Source of the DNA: Clarkia xantiana subsp. parviflora | Lineage: Eukaryota; Streptophyta; Magnoliopsida; Myrtales; Onagraceae | Length of the DNA stretch: 64,000 nt | Direction of reading: 5' to 3' | NCBI GenBank assembly: GCA_036873135.1 | Contig: JAPTYO010000007.1 | Span: forward strand, 3,516,763-3,580,762 | In this document: in pieces, positions 23,100 to 39,510 of the stretch | Numbering within the stretch: position 1 is the first letter of the stretch | How the letters are laid out: the number at the start of each line of letters is the position of its first letter | Translations under genes and position numbers: made by a program | The notes under the pieces: model-generated | What the model was told of the DNA's origin: nothing | Seen by the model: only the letters and a program-made list of their open reading frames with translations | The model's database searches: none

Positions 23100-24180
23100 A
23101 GTGCCGCGACGTGATCGCATTTGATTTCGTGGTTTTATTTCTGGACTAGATCGATCTACTTGCACTACGGGGGAAGAAGATTCATTTGGATTTCTCCTTC
23201 GGTACCTCTCCCTGTTCATCAAGGTAATCTTTTTCACTTTGATTGTCTGCTTCCTCTTTCTCGTCCTCCGTTTTCTGCCTCTCAGATCTCTTCTCCTCTC
23301 TTCTTTACCGGTGGATGCTTTCTTTAAAGTATATAAGTGGTCGCGTTGTTCGATTTTAGGGCTTTTCCAACTGATGATGTTAGGGTTTCGGCCTAGCCAG
23401 TGACATGTATGGAGCTTCTCATTGATTCAATTGATATTTGATAATCAAAGTATTAGGTCTGTAATTGTCTTCCATAGGTTAGTAGTTGTTAGTAGCATAA
23501 GTGGTTGATGCCTTTCTCTGATTTTGCTTACAATTGCCTTGGAATTTCTTATTTCTCCACTGAATAGATATTCGTCCATGCTTAGATTTAGATGAGTTGC
23601 AGATCTCTGTCTTACTGCACAAATGTATATTTCAGTCTTCATCTTTCCTGGATAATAGGCAAGATATTAATTTGCTTTTCTATTAACTTTTTCAGGTCCA
23701 GCTGGGAGAGTGATCTGTAGGATACTCGAGTATATTCTCGTTCTTAAAAATCATTCCGGAAGTATTCCTAACCTGGTTCTTCTTTCCAGCAATTCGTTCT
23801 CGAGTTAAATTTATATATATAGGGATATCTGATCAACTTGGGTATGCTGAAAGATGTGCCTAGTAGCTCAGAACCTCACCTCTGTTGCTGATGAGGCTAG
23901 ATCAAGAAGGGCGGTTCCGCTCCTCATCCTTCCTCATACAATAGAAAAAGCGCATAATTTCTCTGGTGGGTCTCACTTTGAGCTGGAGTCATCAAGGTGC
24001 CACATACAGCTTGTTTTAGTGCGAGACCATTGCGGAGAGGGTTGAGCTTAACATAGCTCCTGCACTGTAGAACACTTGTATTTGATTGTATTGCATTAGG
24101 AGGCGAAGACACGTTTCGATTTAGAAGGAGGACAGACCTTCTTTCTGGTATAGGGTTCTGTTGGTTTATTGTAGATAGGT
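23100..24180 (+). promoter_or_regulatory. spliced 5' leader of CIPK gene with upstream reading frame
   Basis: The sequence from about 23100 ends at a donor CAAG|GTAATCT (23223/23224). A pyrimidine-rich acceptor TTTTTCAG lies at 23688-23695, giving a 472-bp leader intron. The remaining leader (23696-24180) holds upstream ATGs, the longest frame being 23854-24045 (63 codons), which ends before the main start. Leader introns occur in many intronless-CDS plant genes. The transcription start is not determined. Confidence 0.5.
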
Positions 24181-25575
24181 ATGGATATTAAGCCCAGAGT
24201 GTTGACTGAAAGGTATGAAGTAGGCAGGTTACTTGGTCAAGGCACCTTTGCCAAAGTATACTATGCGAGGAGTCTCTTGTCTAGCCAGAGTGTTGCCATC
24301 AAGGTAATAGACAAGGATAAAGTTTTGAAAGTTGGTCTTATGGAGCAAATCAAGCGAGAGATATCAATTATGCGAATTGCTAGACACCCGAATGTTGTGC
24401 AGCTTTATGAGGTGATGGCCACCAAAAGTAAGATATACTTTATTATGGAGTATGCAAAAGGCGGCGAACTGTTCAACAAGGTGGCCAAAGGGAAATTGAA
24501 GGAGGATGTTGCTCGCAAGTACTTTATACAGCTGATTAATGCAGTTGAGTTCTGCCATAGTAGGGGTGTTTATCATCGGGATATCAAGCCAGAGAACTTG
24601 CTGTTGGATGAGAATGAGAATCTGAAGATCTCTGATTTTGGATTAAGTGCTCTTGCAGATTCGAAGCGCCAAGATGGGTTGCTCCACACGACTTGTGGGA
24701 CCCCTGCCTATGTTGCTCCAGAAGTGATAAGCAGAAAAGGCTATGATGGTGCCAAAGCTGATATCTGGTCTTGTGGGGTTGTATTGTTTGTCTTATTGGC
24801 AGGGTATCTCCCATTCCACGACTCGAACTTGATGGAAATGTACAGGAAAATTGGCCGGGCAGATTTCAAATGCCCCAGTTGGTTTCCTCCAGATGCACGG
24901 CGACTACTGTTGAAGATACTAGACCCCGACCCCAATACTAGGGCTTCCATTGCAAAGATCAAGGAAAGTTCTTGGTTTAGAAAAGGGTTGCCTTCGAGCA
25001 AACAGCTCAAAAGGAGCAAGAGCAATACGCCTGATATTGCAAGCACTTCAGGTTCCTCTGGGGTGAGCAATGCCATTGATGAGGCAAGTCTTGAACAGCT
25101 AAAGCTTCCAAATCTGAATGCTTTCGACATCATATCGCTCTCTGCAGGCTTTGATCTGTCAGGCCTATTTGAGGACGAGTCTCAGAAGAGAGAGACAAGA
25201 TTTGCTTCCAGGCAGTCCCCTTCGGTGATCATATCTACGCTATTTGAAATGGCAAAGCGTCTGAAAATGAAGGTGAGTAAGAAAGACGGAGGTTTGTTGA
25301 AACTAGAGGGATCAAAAGAAGGAAAGAAGGGAACACTGGCTATTGATGCAGAGATATTCGAGTTAAGTCCATCTTTTCACCTGGTGGAGCTCAAGAAATC
25401 CAATGGGGACACTGTTGAATTTCAGGAGTTGATGAAGGATGATATAAAACCTTCTCTTTGTGATATTGTTTGGGTCTGGCAAGGAGAGGGACCGCCGCAG
25501 CAAGAGCCACAGCCATTGCTTCAACCTCCTGAGTCGCCAGAACAACTGGAGCAGCAGCCCGACCAGCCGTGCTAA
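24181..25575 (+). CDS. CBL-interacting protein kinase, CIPK2/CIPK10 type (SnRK3)
   Basis: Uninterrupted 464-codon frame. Kinase domain: glycine-rich loop [10 protein letters not shown] (18-27), catalytic lysine VAIK41, HRD 132-134 in [15 protein letters not shown] 152-154, APE 179-181, activation loop [17 protein letters not shown]. The regulatory part has the NAF/FISL motif [17 protein letters not shown] (from 313), which binds CBL calcium sensors and relieves autoinhibition, followed by a PPI-like region. The start [16 protein letters not shown] matches the CIPK2/CIPK10 group. The intronless CDS matches the intron-poor CIPK clade. The last 20 or so residues are unusually rich in P, Q and E. 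Role by family: phosphorylation of ion channels, transporters and transcription factors in calcium-dependent stress and nutrient signalling. Confidence 0.95.
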   Translation: MDIKPRVLTERYEVGRLLGQGTFAKVYYARSLLSSQSVAIKVIDKDKVLKVGLMEQIKREISIMRIARHPNVVQLYEVMATKSKIYFIMEYAKGGELFNKVAKGKLKEDVARKYFIQLINAVEFCHSRGVYHRDIKPENLLLDENENLKISDFGLSALADSKRQDGLLHTTCGTPAYVAPEVISRKGYDGAKADIWSCGVVLFVLLAGYLPFHDSNLMEMYRKIGRADFKCPSWFPPDARRLLLKILDPDPNTRASIAKIKESSWFRKGLPSSKQLKRSKSNTPDIASTSGSSGVSNAIDEASLEQLKLPNLNAFDIISLSAGFDLSGLFEDESQKRETRFASRQSPSVIISTLFEMAKRLKMKVSKKDGGLLKLEGSKEGKKGTLAIDAEIFELSPSFHLVELKKSNGDTVEFQELMKDDIKPSLCDIVWVWQGEGPPQQEPQPLLQPPESPEQLEQQPDQPC

Positions 25576-26509
25576 CAAAATGCTTAAGCTTCTGCTTTCC
25601 TGACCTCGCTAGTTGTGAGTTTTTGTTTACATTACAGTTAGAAAGTTTTATTTGCTTGACCTGCTATGGTTGTTACCCTTTTGCAGTTCCTATATTTTAT
25701 AAGAATGTAGGTATAGTTATAGATGTAGATAATGATGTTGAAGTGGTCAATGTGATTGATCTGTGTTCTAGTATTAGAAGGATTGGTTCCTTATTGCTTA
25801 CATTTGTATGTGTAAAATGACTAATGGCATATTGGTTCCTTATTTGTATGATAATCTACCTTAGTATTTCTGTGTACGTACTCGAGGTTGTGAACACTAC
25901 TCTTGCTGCTGGTCAGTGCCAATGTTGCAAAAGATGCATTAGCAATGCTCTAATTATCTAGAGGGAAAATGTTTTATAAATAATATTCTGTATGAATGAA
26001 TGAATTTTACTTAAAGCAATTCAATATTTTCAAGAAGAGGTAATATCAAATTGCTACTTTATGTTTTGTCAATCGAATAAATTCCTAGCAGGAGGTTTTA
26101 TATTTTGCTAACTCAAGTTTTACAAGTTTACAAATTGTCAGTTCTATTAGGATATTTGTTTTGTTGGATAGAATTTGTCATGTGATAAAAAATAATAATT
26201 AATAATTTGTTCAACTGTCTGAACATAAATTCCAATATTTGGACTATCTAATTGTCAGCTAAATTTTTTGACCGTTCAAATATTAGTTAGCATTTTGCCG
26301 TGTATTTTTTATCACTTGCGTTCAAAATAAACAAAAATACTTTTAAAACCAGCGATTTATACAGATATAAAATTTAAGATAGAAATTGTAAAAAAAAAAA
26401 CTGGTAGACATTGATTGTTCACTGTCTAATCATTTAGGAATTTCATAATCAACCTGTTCAAGAATCTTATTTTTATAAAAGATTCGTATAAATATCTGGA
26501 AGAATGAAT
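25576..26509. other. CIPK 3' UTR and intergenic DNA
   Basis: The first few hundred bases downstream of the CIPK stop are probably its 3' UTR (several AATAA-type signals, for example near 25977-25981). The rest is AT-rich with no gene. Confidence 0.45.
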
Positions 26510-27426
26510 GGGCAAGAGAGAGGAGTGAATTCCCAAAATAGGTTTTTTTGTGAAACTTATTCCCAAACTAGGCCTCTTCAGAAACTAATTCCCAAAATAG
26601 ATTTTCTTTATTTTTTTAATTAATTTTATTTTCTACTTTACATCCCAAAGTTTATATTTTTTTACATTTGATCCTAAACCGAAATATAGTACAAGAAATA
26701 TGTGATTTTTTTTGAAAACTTAAGATATTTATAAATAAAAGTTATAAACTAACAAATAAAAAAATAGTAATTGTCAAAAAAATTCTAAAACTAAAATTAT
26801 CCAGATTATAAAAAAAAATAGTGATATAAAATGTAAAGAAACTAAATAGTGATGATTTTTTTAAGTATGAAAATATAAAAATGTAAAGTACATAAACCCT
26901 AAATAAAATATGTTAGGTTTATTAAAATTATATAAAATTAGCGACTAAAAAAATATATATAAACTAATTTAAATTTGAAAAATCAATATAATATATTTAA
27001 GAATGAATTATAGTTAGTATGTATTTTTCGTATTTTTATATCATTATATATTCGTTTCAAATTTCATTTATTTTTAAATTTTATCTTTTAGTTTTACATA
27101 TTTTTTAAGAATTAACATCTACAAAAAAAAATTGATTGTTTGATTATTTTTTAATGTGCATTTTTATCATTTAATTATTTATATATCTTTATTTCCATTT
27201 TTATTTTTATCATACATTTAATCTTCTTAATTTTCAAAAAAAGATTATATTCTTTGTATTATATTTCGTTTTAGGGTTTATTTGTAACATAATGTAAGCT
27301 TTAGGATGTAATGTAAATTATATATATCATTAAAAATATGAAAAAGACCTATTTTAAGAATTAATTTCTAAAAAAGCCTTGTTTGAGAAATAGTTTAATG
27401 GAATGATCTAGTTTGGGCATTCGCCC
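26510..27426. mobile_element. foldback element with TTCCCAAAATAGG phrases, 917 bp
   Basis: The left side begins GGGCAAGAGAG and carries TTCCCAAAATAGG / TTCCCAAACTAGG / TTCCCAAAATAG at 30-50 bp spacing. The right side carries the degraded inverse and ends GGGCATTCGCCC. A second inverted pair lies inside (CCCAAAGTTTATATT / AGGGTTTATTTGTAA). The core is very AT-rich, unlike elements A-C. No reliable target duplication was found (5 of 9). Confidence 0.6.
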
Positions 27427-27575
27427 ATTTTTAATAGTCCACTCACACACTTTGTCACTTTCCACATTCAAAAATAACATTTTTTTAAACAATAATTTAA
27501 AAAATCTCCAACGGTCAAATGAGATAGAGCAAGACACAATTCACAGATCGGTCCGTCAGTTCTAGAGAGAGAGAG

Positions 27576-29463
27576 ATGAGGCCGAAGAACAGGAAAGGGG
27601 CACTAGAAAAATCAACCGCCGCCGCCATCGCCGATGAGGAAGAGTGCGAGGATATCGAAACCAAGAGGTTTTATGGGTGCTACCTTTTAGTATCTCTTAA
27701 TCCTCGCCACAAAGGTCACACCTATATTGGGTACTGCGGTTTTTTTTCTCCTTCTAGCTCTAGTTTCTGTTCTTGATCACCAAACGGATGAATTGATTAG
27801 ATTTGGCATCATCTGATCTCAATCAGCTGTTTCAATTTCTGAAATTTGTTTATTACAGATTCACAGTGAACCCTAGGCGCCGCATTAGGCAGCACAATGG
27901 CAAATTGACGTCAGGAGCGTGGAGAACTAAACGCTGGCGTCCCTGGGAAATGGTTCTATGCATTTATGGCTTCCCATCGAATGTGTCTGCTCTCCAGGTT
28001 TCTGTTCTTCTTCTTCCTTCCTTCACTTTTTGTTGTTATGTTCTTGATCCATTTCCACTTCTTTTCTCTTTCTAGTAATAATTATATCCTCTTGCATTGG
28101 GTCGGATCCATTTATCTTAATACCTTCAGTAGCTGAAATTGAAGCTTGCAATAGATTGATAGTAGTTGCTTTGACCTGTATTTGAAGATATATTAACCTG
28201 GGAAATTAGCGAGAGTAGATTTTTAACCAACAAGGCTGGTTTAGCTTGTTAAGGAGATAGTCGAATTCGATTCCAGCAGCAAAACAATCTTGTGCTTGGG
28301 AGGCGAAGCCTGTGTGTGAATAACTGGGCAAAGATTAGCCTGAGTGCAGAAGAGAAACTATTGGTTCTAACACTTTCAACTCTATAGAAAGCAGCTGTAT
28401 TTTCATTGAATCCAGTTATGTTTTCCAATCTGGATGGCACCATCACTTCTTATATGCGGATTATATTCGGCACTCAATACTAACTTGTGTTTATAGACAT
28501 ACTATTTTGACTTGAAAGAAATTAATGGTTTTTGATCAACGCATCAGGAAGAAGTGTGGAATTATCTGTTGGAATATACTTAATAACCCCTAGTGCTTAA
28601 TGAGGTAAACCGTGCAGTTTGAGTGGGCTTGGCAGCACCCGCACGAATCTCTAGCAGTGAGGAAGGCAGCTGCTAACTTTAAATCCCTTTCTGGAGTTGC
28701 TAATAAGATCAAACTAGCGTACACAATGCTCAATCTCCCAGCTTGGCAGAGGTATCCAATTTTTTTTTCTTTTCCGAAAAGTAAAACTTTGGGGTATGAA
28801 TCCATAGGAGTGGTTGGTAACATTCATTTTTGTGATTAACGCAGTTTGAATATCACGGTGAACTATTTCTCAACAAAGTACTCAAAGCATTATGCTGCCG
28901 GCCCAAGCTTGCCTTGCCAGATGAAGATTCAGATGCGCTCCATGGATGAGCTTCCTTGCTATAATGAAGAGAATGAAGATGATCTGGAAGATTTTAGAGA
29001 GTTTGATGAAATTGGCAATGCTGAATCCCAAAAGGAGTTAACTGTTGATGATTCAGCATCTCAAGAAAACAGCAATAGTGTGATCCATTCTTCTTCTGAA
29101 GAAATTCATGGTGGAAACTGTAACTTCACCACCTTCAGCAAAGAAAGCTCAAAAGAGATTGAGATTCTAGAGTTTCATTCTTATAGAGATGAAACTGAGG
29201 GAGCAAACGACTCGCCAGAATCGCAAAAGGGCTGTTTTGAATTTGATACATTGATGCAAAACCAATATACGGATTTGACAGAGCCTGATAAAGATCATGA
29301 AGAAGCTGCCCTTCGTCGAGAAATCGAGATCATAGATTTGCTATCACCATCTCCTTGTTGTAGAAGCAACACTACTACTACACTTGGAAAGAGGAGAAAG
29401 GTTTCTTCTGTTGATATGGAGATCATTGATTTGACAAGATCTCCTATGTTTGTCCAATTATAG
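27576..29463 (+). CDS. SLX1-like GIY-YIG structure-specific endonuclease
   Basis: Four exons: 27576-27730, 27859-27997, 28618-28751, 28845-29463; 348 codons plus TAG, all phases consistent. The GIY-YIG nuclease domain has FYGCYLLVS (32-40), TYIG (49-52), [11 protein letters not shown] (56-66, with the family arginines) and PWEMVL with the probable catalytic Glu82. FEWAWQHP and NLPAW follow, as in SLX1. SLX1 cuts branched DNA such as Holliday junctions, normally with SLX4. I see no Cys-rich RING after the nuclease domain. The C-terminal half is acidic and ends in two SUMO-interaction-like motifs, IIDLL (about 305) and IIDLT (about 336). Arabidopsis At2g30350 is the likely counterpart (from memory). 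Confidence 0.88.
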
Positions 29464-29484
29464 ATGAGGTTTATTCCCTACCTA

Positions 29485-29556
29485 GGGGGTATTGCCCCGA
29501 CCCGGTTACACTTAACTAGGTACTAACCTCAAGTGAGAGGGACGGGGCATACCCCG
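29485..29556. other. GC-rich hairpin in 3' UTR of SLX1-like gene
   Basis: GGGGTATTGCCCCG (29487-29500) can pair with CGGGGCATACCCC (29543-29555), leaving a loop of about 40 bases. It lies 20-90 bp past the stop codon in otherwise AT-rich DNA. Function unknown; it may simply be a small foldback remnant. Confidence 0.45.
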
Positions 29557-30286
29557 TGCAATGTCAAAAATTTCATTGTATATTGTTGTCTGTAACAAGA
29601 GTTTGAATAATTGCATGAAAAATGAATTGTTCTTATTTTCGCAATGGTTCGATGGAGCTTTACGTGTAAGAGATGGTCAATCTCACAAAACTAATGCATA
29701 AATATGTCATGTTGCAAATCAATTGAGGCCACTAGATCTACTTTCAGCGGTATATTTCAATTTTCAATTGAGTGTCTAATTAAAAATACTTTAATACAAT
29801 CATCTCAATTTCTTAACAAATTCATCTCGACTACGTATCAAAAAATTCTACTCATTTAATGTTTAACATTGAAATACTCATTTTTTAATGTTTACTTTGA
29901 CTAATATTATAACAGAAGTAGTAGTAATTTGCTCAAAAATTAAAAATTTAAGTAAATAGTTTTTTTTTAAATAATAAAATTCTGATAGTGCTGGTAATTG
30001 AGTTAAACTTCAAATTGCGATTTGGTTGTTAACCAATTTATCAATTAACTAGTATATATATATTATAGTAACAAGGGAATATATATATAATATTCTCTTG
30101 TTATTATAAATATGTGTATTCCTGGGACAAAGGAATCTACTACTATGTTCTCTCCGATTCTCCGAAAAAACTACTCTCAACCTTGGAATTGTCTTCCTCA
30201 TCGTTTAACCAATCAGATAATCATCATACATGACGTCTATATATTATATATAAACATCGATAGAATAATAACAACCAATCAAAGAA
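29557..30286. other. intergenic region with small AT palindrome
   Basis: About 730 bp. A near-perfect AT-rich inverted repeat (AACAAGGGAATATATATATA and its complement) lies at about 30050-30107, about 180 bp before the next start codon. No gene seen. Confidence 0.5.
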
Positions 30287-31001
30287 ATGAGGAAGATGGG
30301 TGGAGCTGGTAATTCAACAAGAGTAGTTCTACCGCTGCCCACACCACAGCCATCTCTACTACTACTCAAGATCATCTCTATCATTGTCCTAGTAGCCAGT
30401 TTCCGAACTGCCGATGCTCAAAGTTAGTCGAATAACTAATCAATCCTTATCCGATTTGATTTCGCAAAATGATGCTTTGATTTCACTGTATGTTCATTTA
30501 ATTTATTTCAGATAAGCTGGAGCACTTGAGATATACTAGCTTGAGTCCTTTCTGGCAATGGAGGGGCGCATATGACTGCCTGCTCAATGTAATAATTTTC
30601 ATTTTACCATCTTTCCAATGATGATGATTATGATGGTTATGGTTATGATGCAGAGTCGGAGCAGCATATGCGCAGAGAATCATGTGCTGAAGCTGTCCGG
30701 GTGGATACAAGTGAATGAAAGTGAAATTGGTGAGTACTGCAAGCAAGGCGGCTGTGCCGACTATATCAGAAACACGACCCTCACCTGCGTTAATACCTTC
30801 AAGAGAGACTTCTGGTTCGGGAACAAGGCCACTGTGCCCCAAATCCGAGCCCTCATCGATCAAGGTTGCTCTAGCAACACAGGTAGGTACCCTACATGAA
30901 TTGATCACCAATACTTCTCTGTTTATGTTAACTGCAATGGATATAACTTGACATTTCTTCTATTTATTGCAGAAATCACTACCATCCAATTTGGATCATG
31001 A
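30287..31001 (+). CDS. small secreted six-cysteine protein (DUF7731-like?)
   Basis: Four exons: 30287-30422, 30512-30588, 30654-30882, 30973-31001; 156 codons plus TGA, all junctions in phase. The N-terminus has a hydrophobic segment LLLLKIISIIVLVASF followed by ADAQ, a good secretion signal; a second in-frame ATG (codon 4) could also start it. The mature part has six cysteines (YDC, SIC, YC, GGC, LTC, QGC), enough for three disulfides, with LKLSGWIQVNESEIGEYC and DFWFGNKATV. I recall a plant family with this Cys and sequence pattern, listed as DUF7731, but cannot verify it. No biochemical function is known to me. It converges with the SMR gene downstream. Confidence 0.7.
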
Positions 31002-31789
31002 AGGGACTTTCTTGCTCCTGCTGCTGCTGCTACCTCCTGATCCTGTCTAGTTTACTTTCTTGTTCCAGATTATCCATCCATACACATAAGTAACAGAATA
31101 AATGAAATACTGCATACTTGTCACCTGGATTCAAATCCGAGAAACAACAATTTCCAAACATGAGCAATCAGAGCTTGCTGAGTCCCGGATCTCGTTTCAA
31201 CCATCCTGCACCACTCTGCAAATTTACAATTTCCACAAACCCTAACTTGCACAATATTCTACCCTAAAAAAGAAAAAACTTGTGTACTATTAAACGATCG
31301 TAATGGGAGAACAATAACAAATTTTTGAGTTTTCTAACATATGCCCACATCAGTTATATAAAGGAGTCCAATAGATCATCATTCCTACCACAGAAATATA
31401 TTTCCAAGATGATAACAATGATAACTCTGATCTGCAAACTGTAAGTAGAATAGATAGACGGCTAAATTAAATCAGCGTCTACCTCAATGTATCAGCGAAT
31501 ATATAAATATCCACACCCTCCCGGTTAATAAGGGGGGAACAATGTGTTGTACAAACAAAAGACTAGACAGTTATGTTTCTTCCAACTAGCATCCCTAGAC
31601 TCTAGATAGATAGCAGACATGTCTACCCTATAGATAGCAGCAAAGCTCCTACCTACGTGTACACAAATTCAACACAAGAGTTTTAAGTTAGTAGTCAGCA
31701 ACTACATCCCTCCTCCAATGCTACGTCTACCTGTTGAAATCAATACCTGATCGATGTTACAATGAACACTTCAATGAGTTACAACAGCT
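31002..31789. other. convergent 3' region between two genes
   Basis: About 790 bp between the stop of the six-Cys protein (+) and the stop of the SMR protein (-), so mostly 3' UTR and spacer. No gene seen. Confidence 0.55.
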
Positions 31790-36015
<4,226 letters not shown>

Positions 36016-39000
36016 TCTTTCTTCTGGAATCTCAACAGAAGGTAAACTGGTAAACGATGGAGCATGGATCGTTCAGGGGATCAGGTTGGTCCCGCTGAAC
36101 GACTGCTGCTGGCAGAAGAAGACGCGCGGAAATTAGGGATTTGGAGGAAGAGGAATCGAATTGGACTCGGATTGGGTAAGAACGGACAGAAGAGAGAAGA
36201 AAGGAAAGGAAGGATAACGACAACTTGGATGGGCAGAAGATGGACGCGTGTATACTAGAATTAGGGAATCTCGCTTTTTGTCCCCGGCCTTCTAACGGGG
36301 AGCTCTTGGTTCCCCTTTCTTTGACGGCAAGTCCTCTTTTGGACTCGATTCAATAAAATTATTAGTCATTTTGGATATTCAAATAACTTACTAATTTTAG
36401 TTTTTCTAACCATTTACTAAAATATGTTTCGTTTGTGAATAAATTATTAGTTCGGTCAAATATTTCTTATAAATTGTACGGAATCGACCACGTGGATTGC
36501 ACGTAGTAAAAAACACGAAGAATCTGAATGAAAGTTTTCGATACACTCTTATTCATATATTCTAACACCCTCTCTTAAACTGAAAAGGAGAAGGTATTCG
36601 GTATACAATTATTTATGCTCTAACACCCTCTTTAAATTGATGTTTGTGAACATATGTTTACACCGGACTCCTTGTCCGGGCACAATAGCATTTTAAGGGA
36701 GATTTTTTAACATTTTTTTCTTAAAATGCCGTCAGTGGGATTCAAACCCTCAGCTCTGATACCACTTGTTAGAAATAAAACGTAAGCCTTAACTAATCGG
36801 ATCTTAAGTTCAAATTTCTGAGTGAAGGACTTTGTACTCTTATTCATACTAACAATTATTTAGTTTTAACTTGAGGCCGGAAGGTAATTTGAGATTGTGA
36901 TTTAAGTTGATGTGGAGTTATTGATGGCTTCGTTCAGAAACAGTGATAAAAATAGAGCTGCAGATGTTAATGAGGTACTTTAGAATCACCATTTGTGTTA
37001 TATTCGTAGTTGGAGATAATAGTTCATATTATGTTTGCTTTGTTAAGTATACATGTGAGTAAATTATACCACATCAATTAGTTTAAAAGGTTTAAATACT
37101 ATATTAATTTGATGGACTAATACTACTATAAACAATTGATTTTTGTAAGAAATCTCATTGGGCTTATAATTAGTAGTATGAGCTCGCTCGGTTAATCTTC
37201 TTCTTGCTTCCAACATCACTACAGAAACTACTAACTGATATTAAGAAAACAACAAATCTGGACCAGATTGTTGCTTAACGGAATTTAAAGAACCTATAAA
37301 AAGACATCCCTTTAAGCTGTCTATTTCCCAACATTGATTATCTTAATTAAAAGGGTTTTGCCCTATGATCAACCTCATTTCATATATTCATCTTAGTCTC
37401 CGATTCTTATACTTTCTGAAGGGCAAAAGAGATAGTATTTGAGGAGCCTTTCAAAACTATGAAGATGGAACTGCAATATTTGGGTTCTATGTGATATCGG
37501 AGTTTCTTCACAAGAACCCAAGATTCTTCGAATATTGCAGAGTAAAAGTTTCTCATAAGAAGCATTTTGATGGAAACTTGATTAACAATCTTCAGCAAGA
37601 GTCTAGATTAGTATAGTTTGATTCTTTATAGATTTTAGAGGCTTCAGAGAAAGTATGTAGGATAGATGACAGAAGTGAATATATAATTAGAGATACACAG
37701 GAACTTATCTTTAAAGATACTGCATAGTGCATAAGGGTTTCAGCTAAGTTAGCTAGTTTGTAACAGATACGATTGAAGAAACGAAGAAACAGAGAGATGT
37801 GTTGCTATTTCTGGTGTTGGTGTTTCTCATTGCTGTTAAGGTTGTCTGTTGCTTGCTGCTATCTTACCTTCCAACATATATTAAAGAGGGGAGACTTTGG
37901 ATATTAACAAATGTCATTGACTTATCTATATGATTGTTTGAATATTGATTGCTCTACCTAATTGAGATTCATCTCTCTATTTTAGCAAGGGTCATTTGTT
38001 GTAGAGTAGTTAGAGATGTACATGGTTTCTAGACAAATAGATGAGTAGGAAGGTCTCCACTTGAGAACTACAATATTGAATTTATCTATCATTTTATTTC
38101 TTTACTCCTCTTTGATGGAGGAGGTGGCAATACAAGTTTTTTTAGTCATATAGAGCTGATGTTCTACAATTATTAACTTATTATAATTTACAATATATAT
38201 TCATTTTTATGGAATTATTATTAGGGCTTTTTAATATGATTATTCGCTAAATCGGTTACATGTATGTATAATCATCACTTAAATATATATATTATTATAA
38301 TATATATAAATAAAATGGGAAAAAAAAAAAAAATATCTTCCATCAAGTGGGCGGTATCCCCGTTTTCCTAACGAAAATACAAATCAAAAGTTCTAGACTT
38401 ATAGTAATTATTGGTTAACAAAATAATAATAATTAAATAGAAGGAGCGTTATGGGTCCCAATCATGACTTGGATGGATATGCCCTATCCAATAATTACTC
38501 AAACGCCAAATTTATATTGGATTTCTTTTCTCAACTTTTTCTGACAGATTAACCAAGAAACCCTAGTCTGAAAGCAACGTATTCCACATTAATGACCACA
38601 TCTAACAGATTTTATCCATGCTATTTGATAAAAAAAATATTATCACTATCCATAAGATATGCTACCTTATAAATCTTTTCACTTAACATATTTCTATTTT
38701 TTTTAATTAACATTAAAAAAAGATATTATATATATTTTTTTACTTTTTTAAAGGAAATAAAAAAAATACAATGAGGTGAACGAAAAATAAGATGCCCATT
38801 CTTAATTTCATGCATTATAGTTACTATACGTTTAAAATGATTTATAATTGTATTTAGTTAATAGTAAAATTAATTTGTGGGCCGCCAATATTTTGTTATT
38901 CCCAATACTTCAGTTGGACTAATTGGTAATTTTTGTGTAAAACCTTTTTGTTTTCTTGTTGAGCAAACCAAAATATGAGGCTGCAGTTCCTCAATTTCCA

Positions 39001-39510
39001 CCTTCCAAAATCTTCCAAAACCAGGCGCCGGTTGGTTTTGGTTCTTTCTGTTGCAGAACTCACCTAATACAGCAAGGTTCACCGCTTGAGATTTAGGACG
39101 TCCCAATAGTTGTTAACGTGGCATGATAACTATGGACGTACAGTCACGTATGCGTAGAAACAGTTGTAGAAGATCTCAACCAGATAAGGCTAATCTTCGG
39201 AGAGGGGTATATCCGTCAATTCGTTGATCCCTGGTTCATCGGCTTTAATTAGGAAGTGTCATTGAGCAGAGGGAAAAAGATGGTGAGCGAGTTTTATTTA
39301 ACTCTGCTATCGATAACGTAAAGCCCTAGGGAGCTAATTCCACCTCGGAAACGGTGCGATCGACGACTGAGTTAGTGAATACAGTGGTGGATCATCGACA
39401 ATCAACAGACCTTTTCTGATTCTCGTTCTACAGACGTCGGAGGAGGAAGAAGAAGAAGCTGGGGATTTTTGGTGTATGGAATTTGTTATCTTCTAGATAA
39501 GTAGACCGCC
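36016..39510. other. 3.5-kb intergenic region with retroelement-like remnant
   Basis: A probable divergent promoter region between the SMR gene (-) and the AIRP2-like gene (+). The end nearest 39250-39510 should hold the 5' UTR of the latter. A copia-like primer-binding motif lies at 36753-36764 (separate entry). AT-rich and repeat-poor otherwise. No intact gene recognised. Confidence 0.5.
36753..36764 (-). mobile_element. tRNA-Met-type primer-binding site of an LTR-retroelement remnant
   Basis: The minus strand reads TAACAAGTGGTATCAGAGC: an LTR-like TAACA end followed by TGGTATCAGAGC, complementary to the 3' end of initiator tRNA-Met, as in many plant Ty1/copia elements. Related phrases (CTCTTATTCATA...CTAACA) occur at about 36547 and 36838. 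No gag-pol frame is present, so at most a fragment. Confidence 0.45.

Noticed and set aside
37400..37620. Possible microRNA-like hairpin around CTGCAATATTTGGGTTC / GAACCCAAG...GAATATTGCAG
   Set aside because: The arms pair only with a 10-nt bulge on one side and there is no recognised miRNA sequence; too weak to list as ncRNA.
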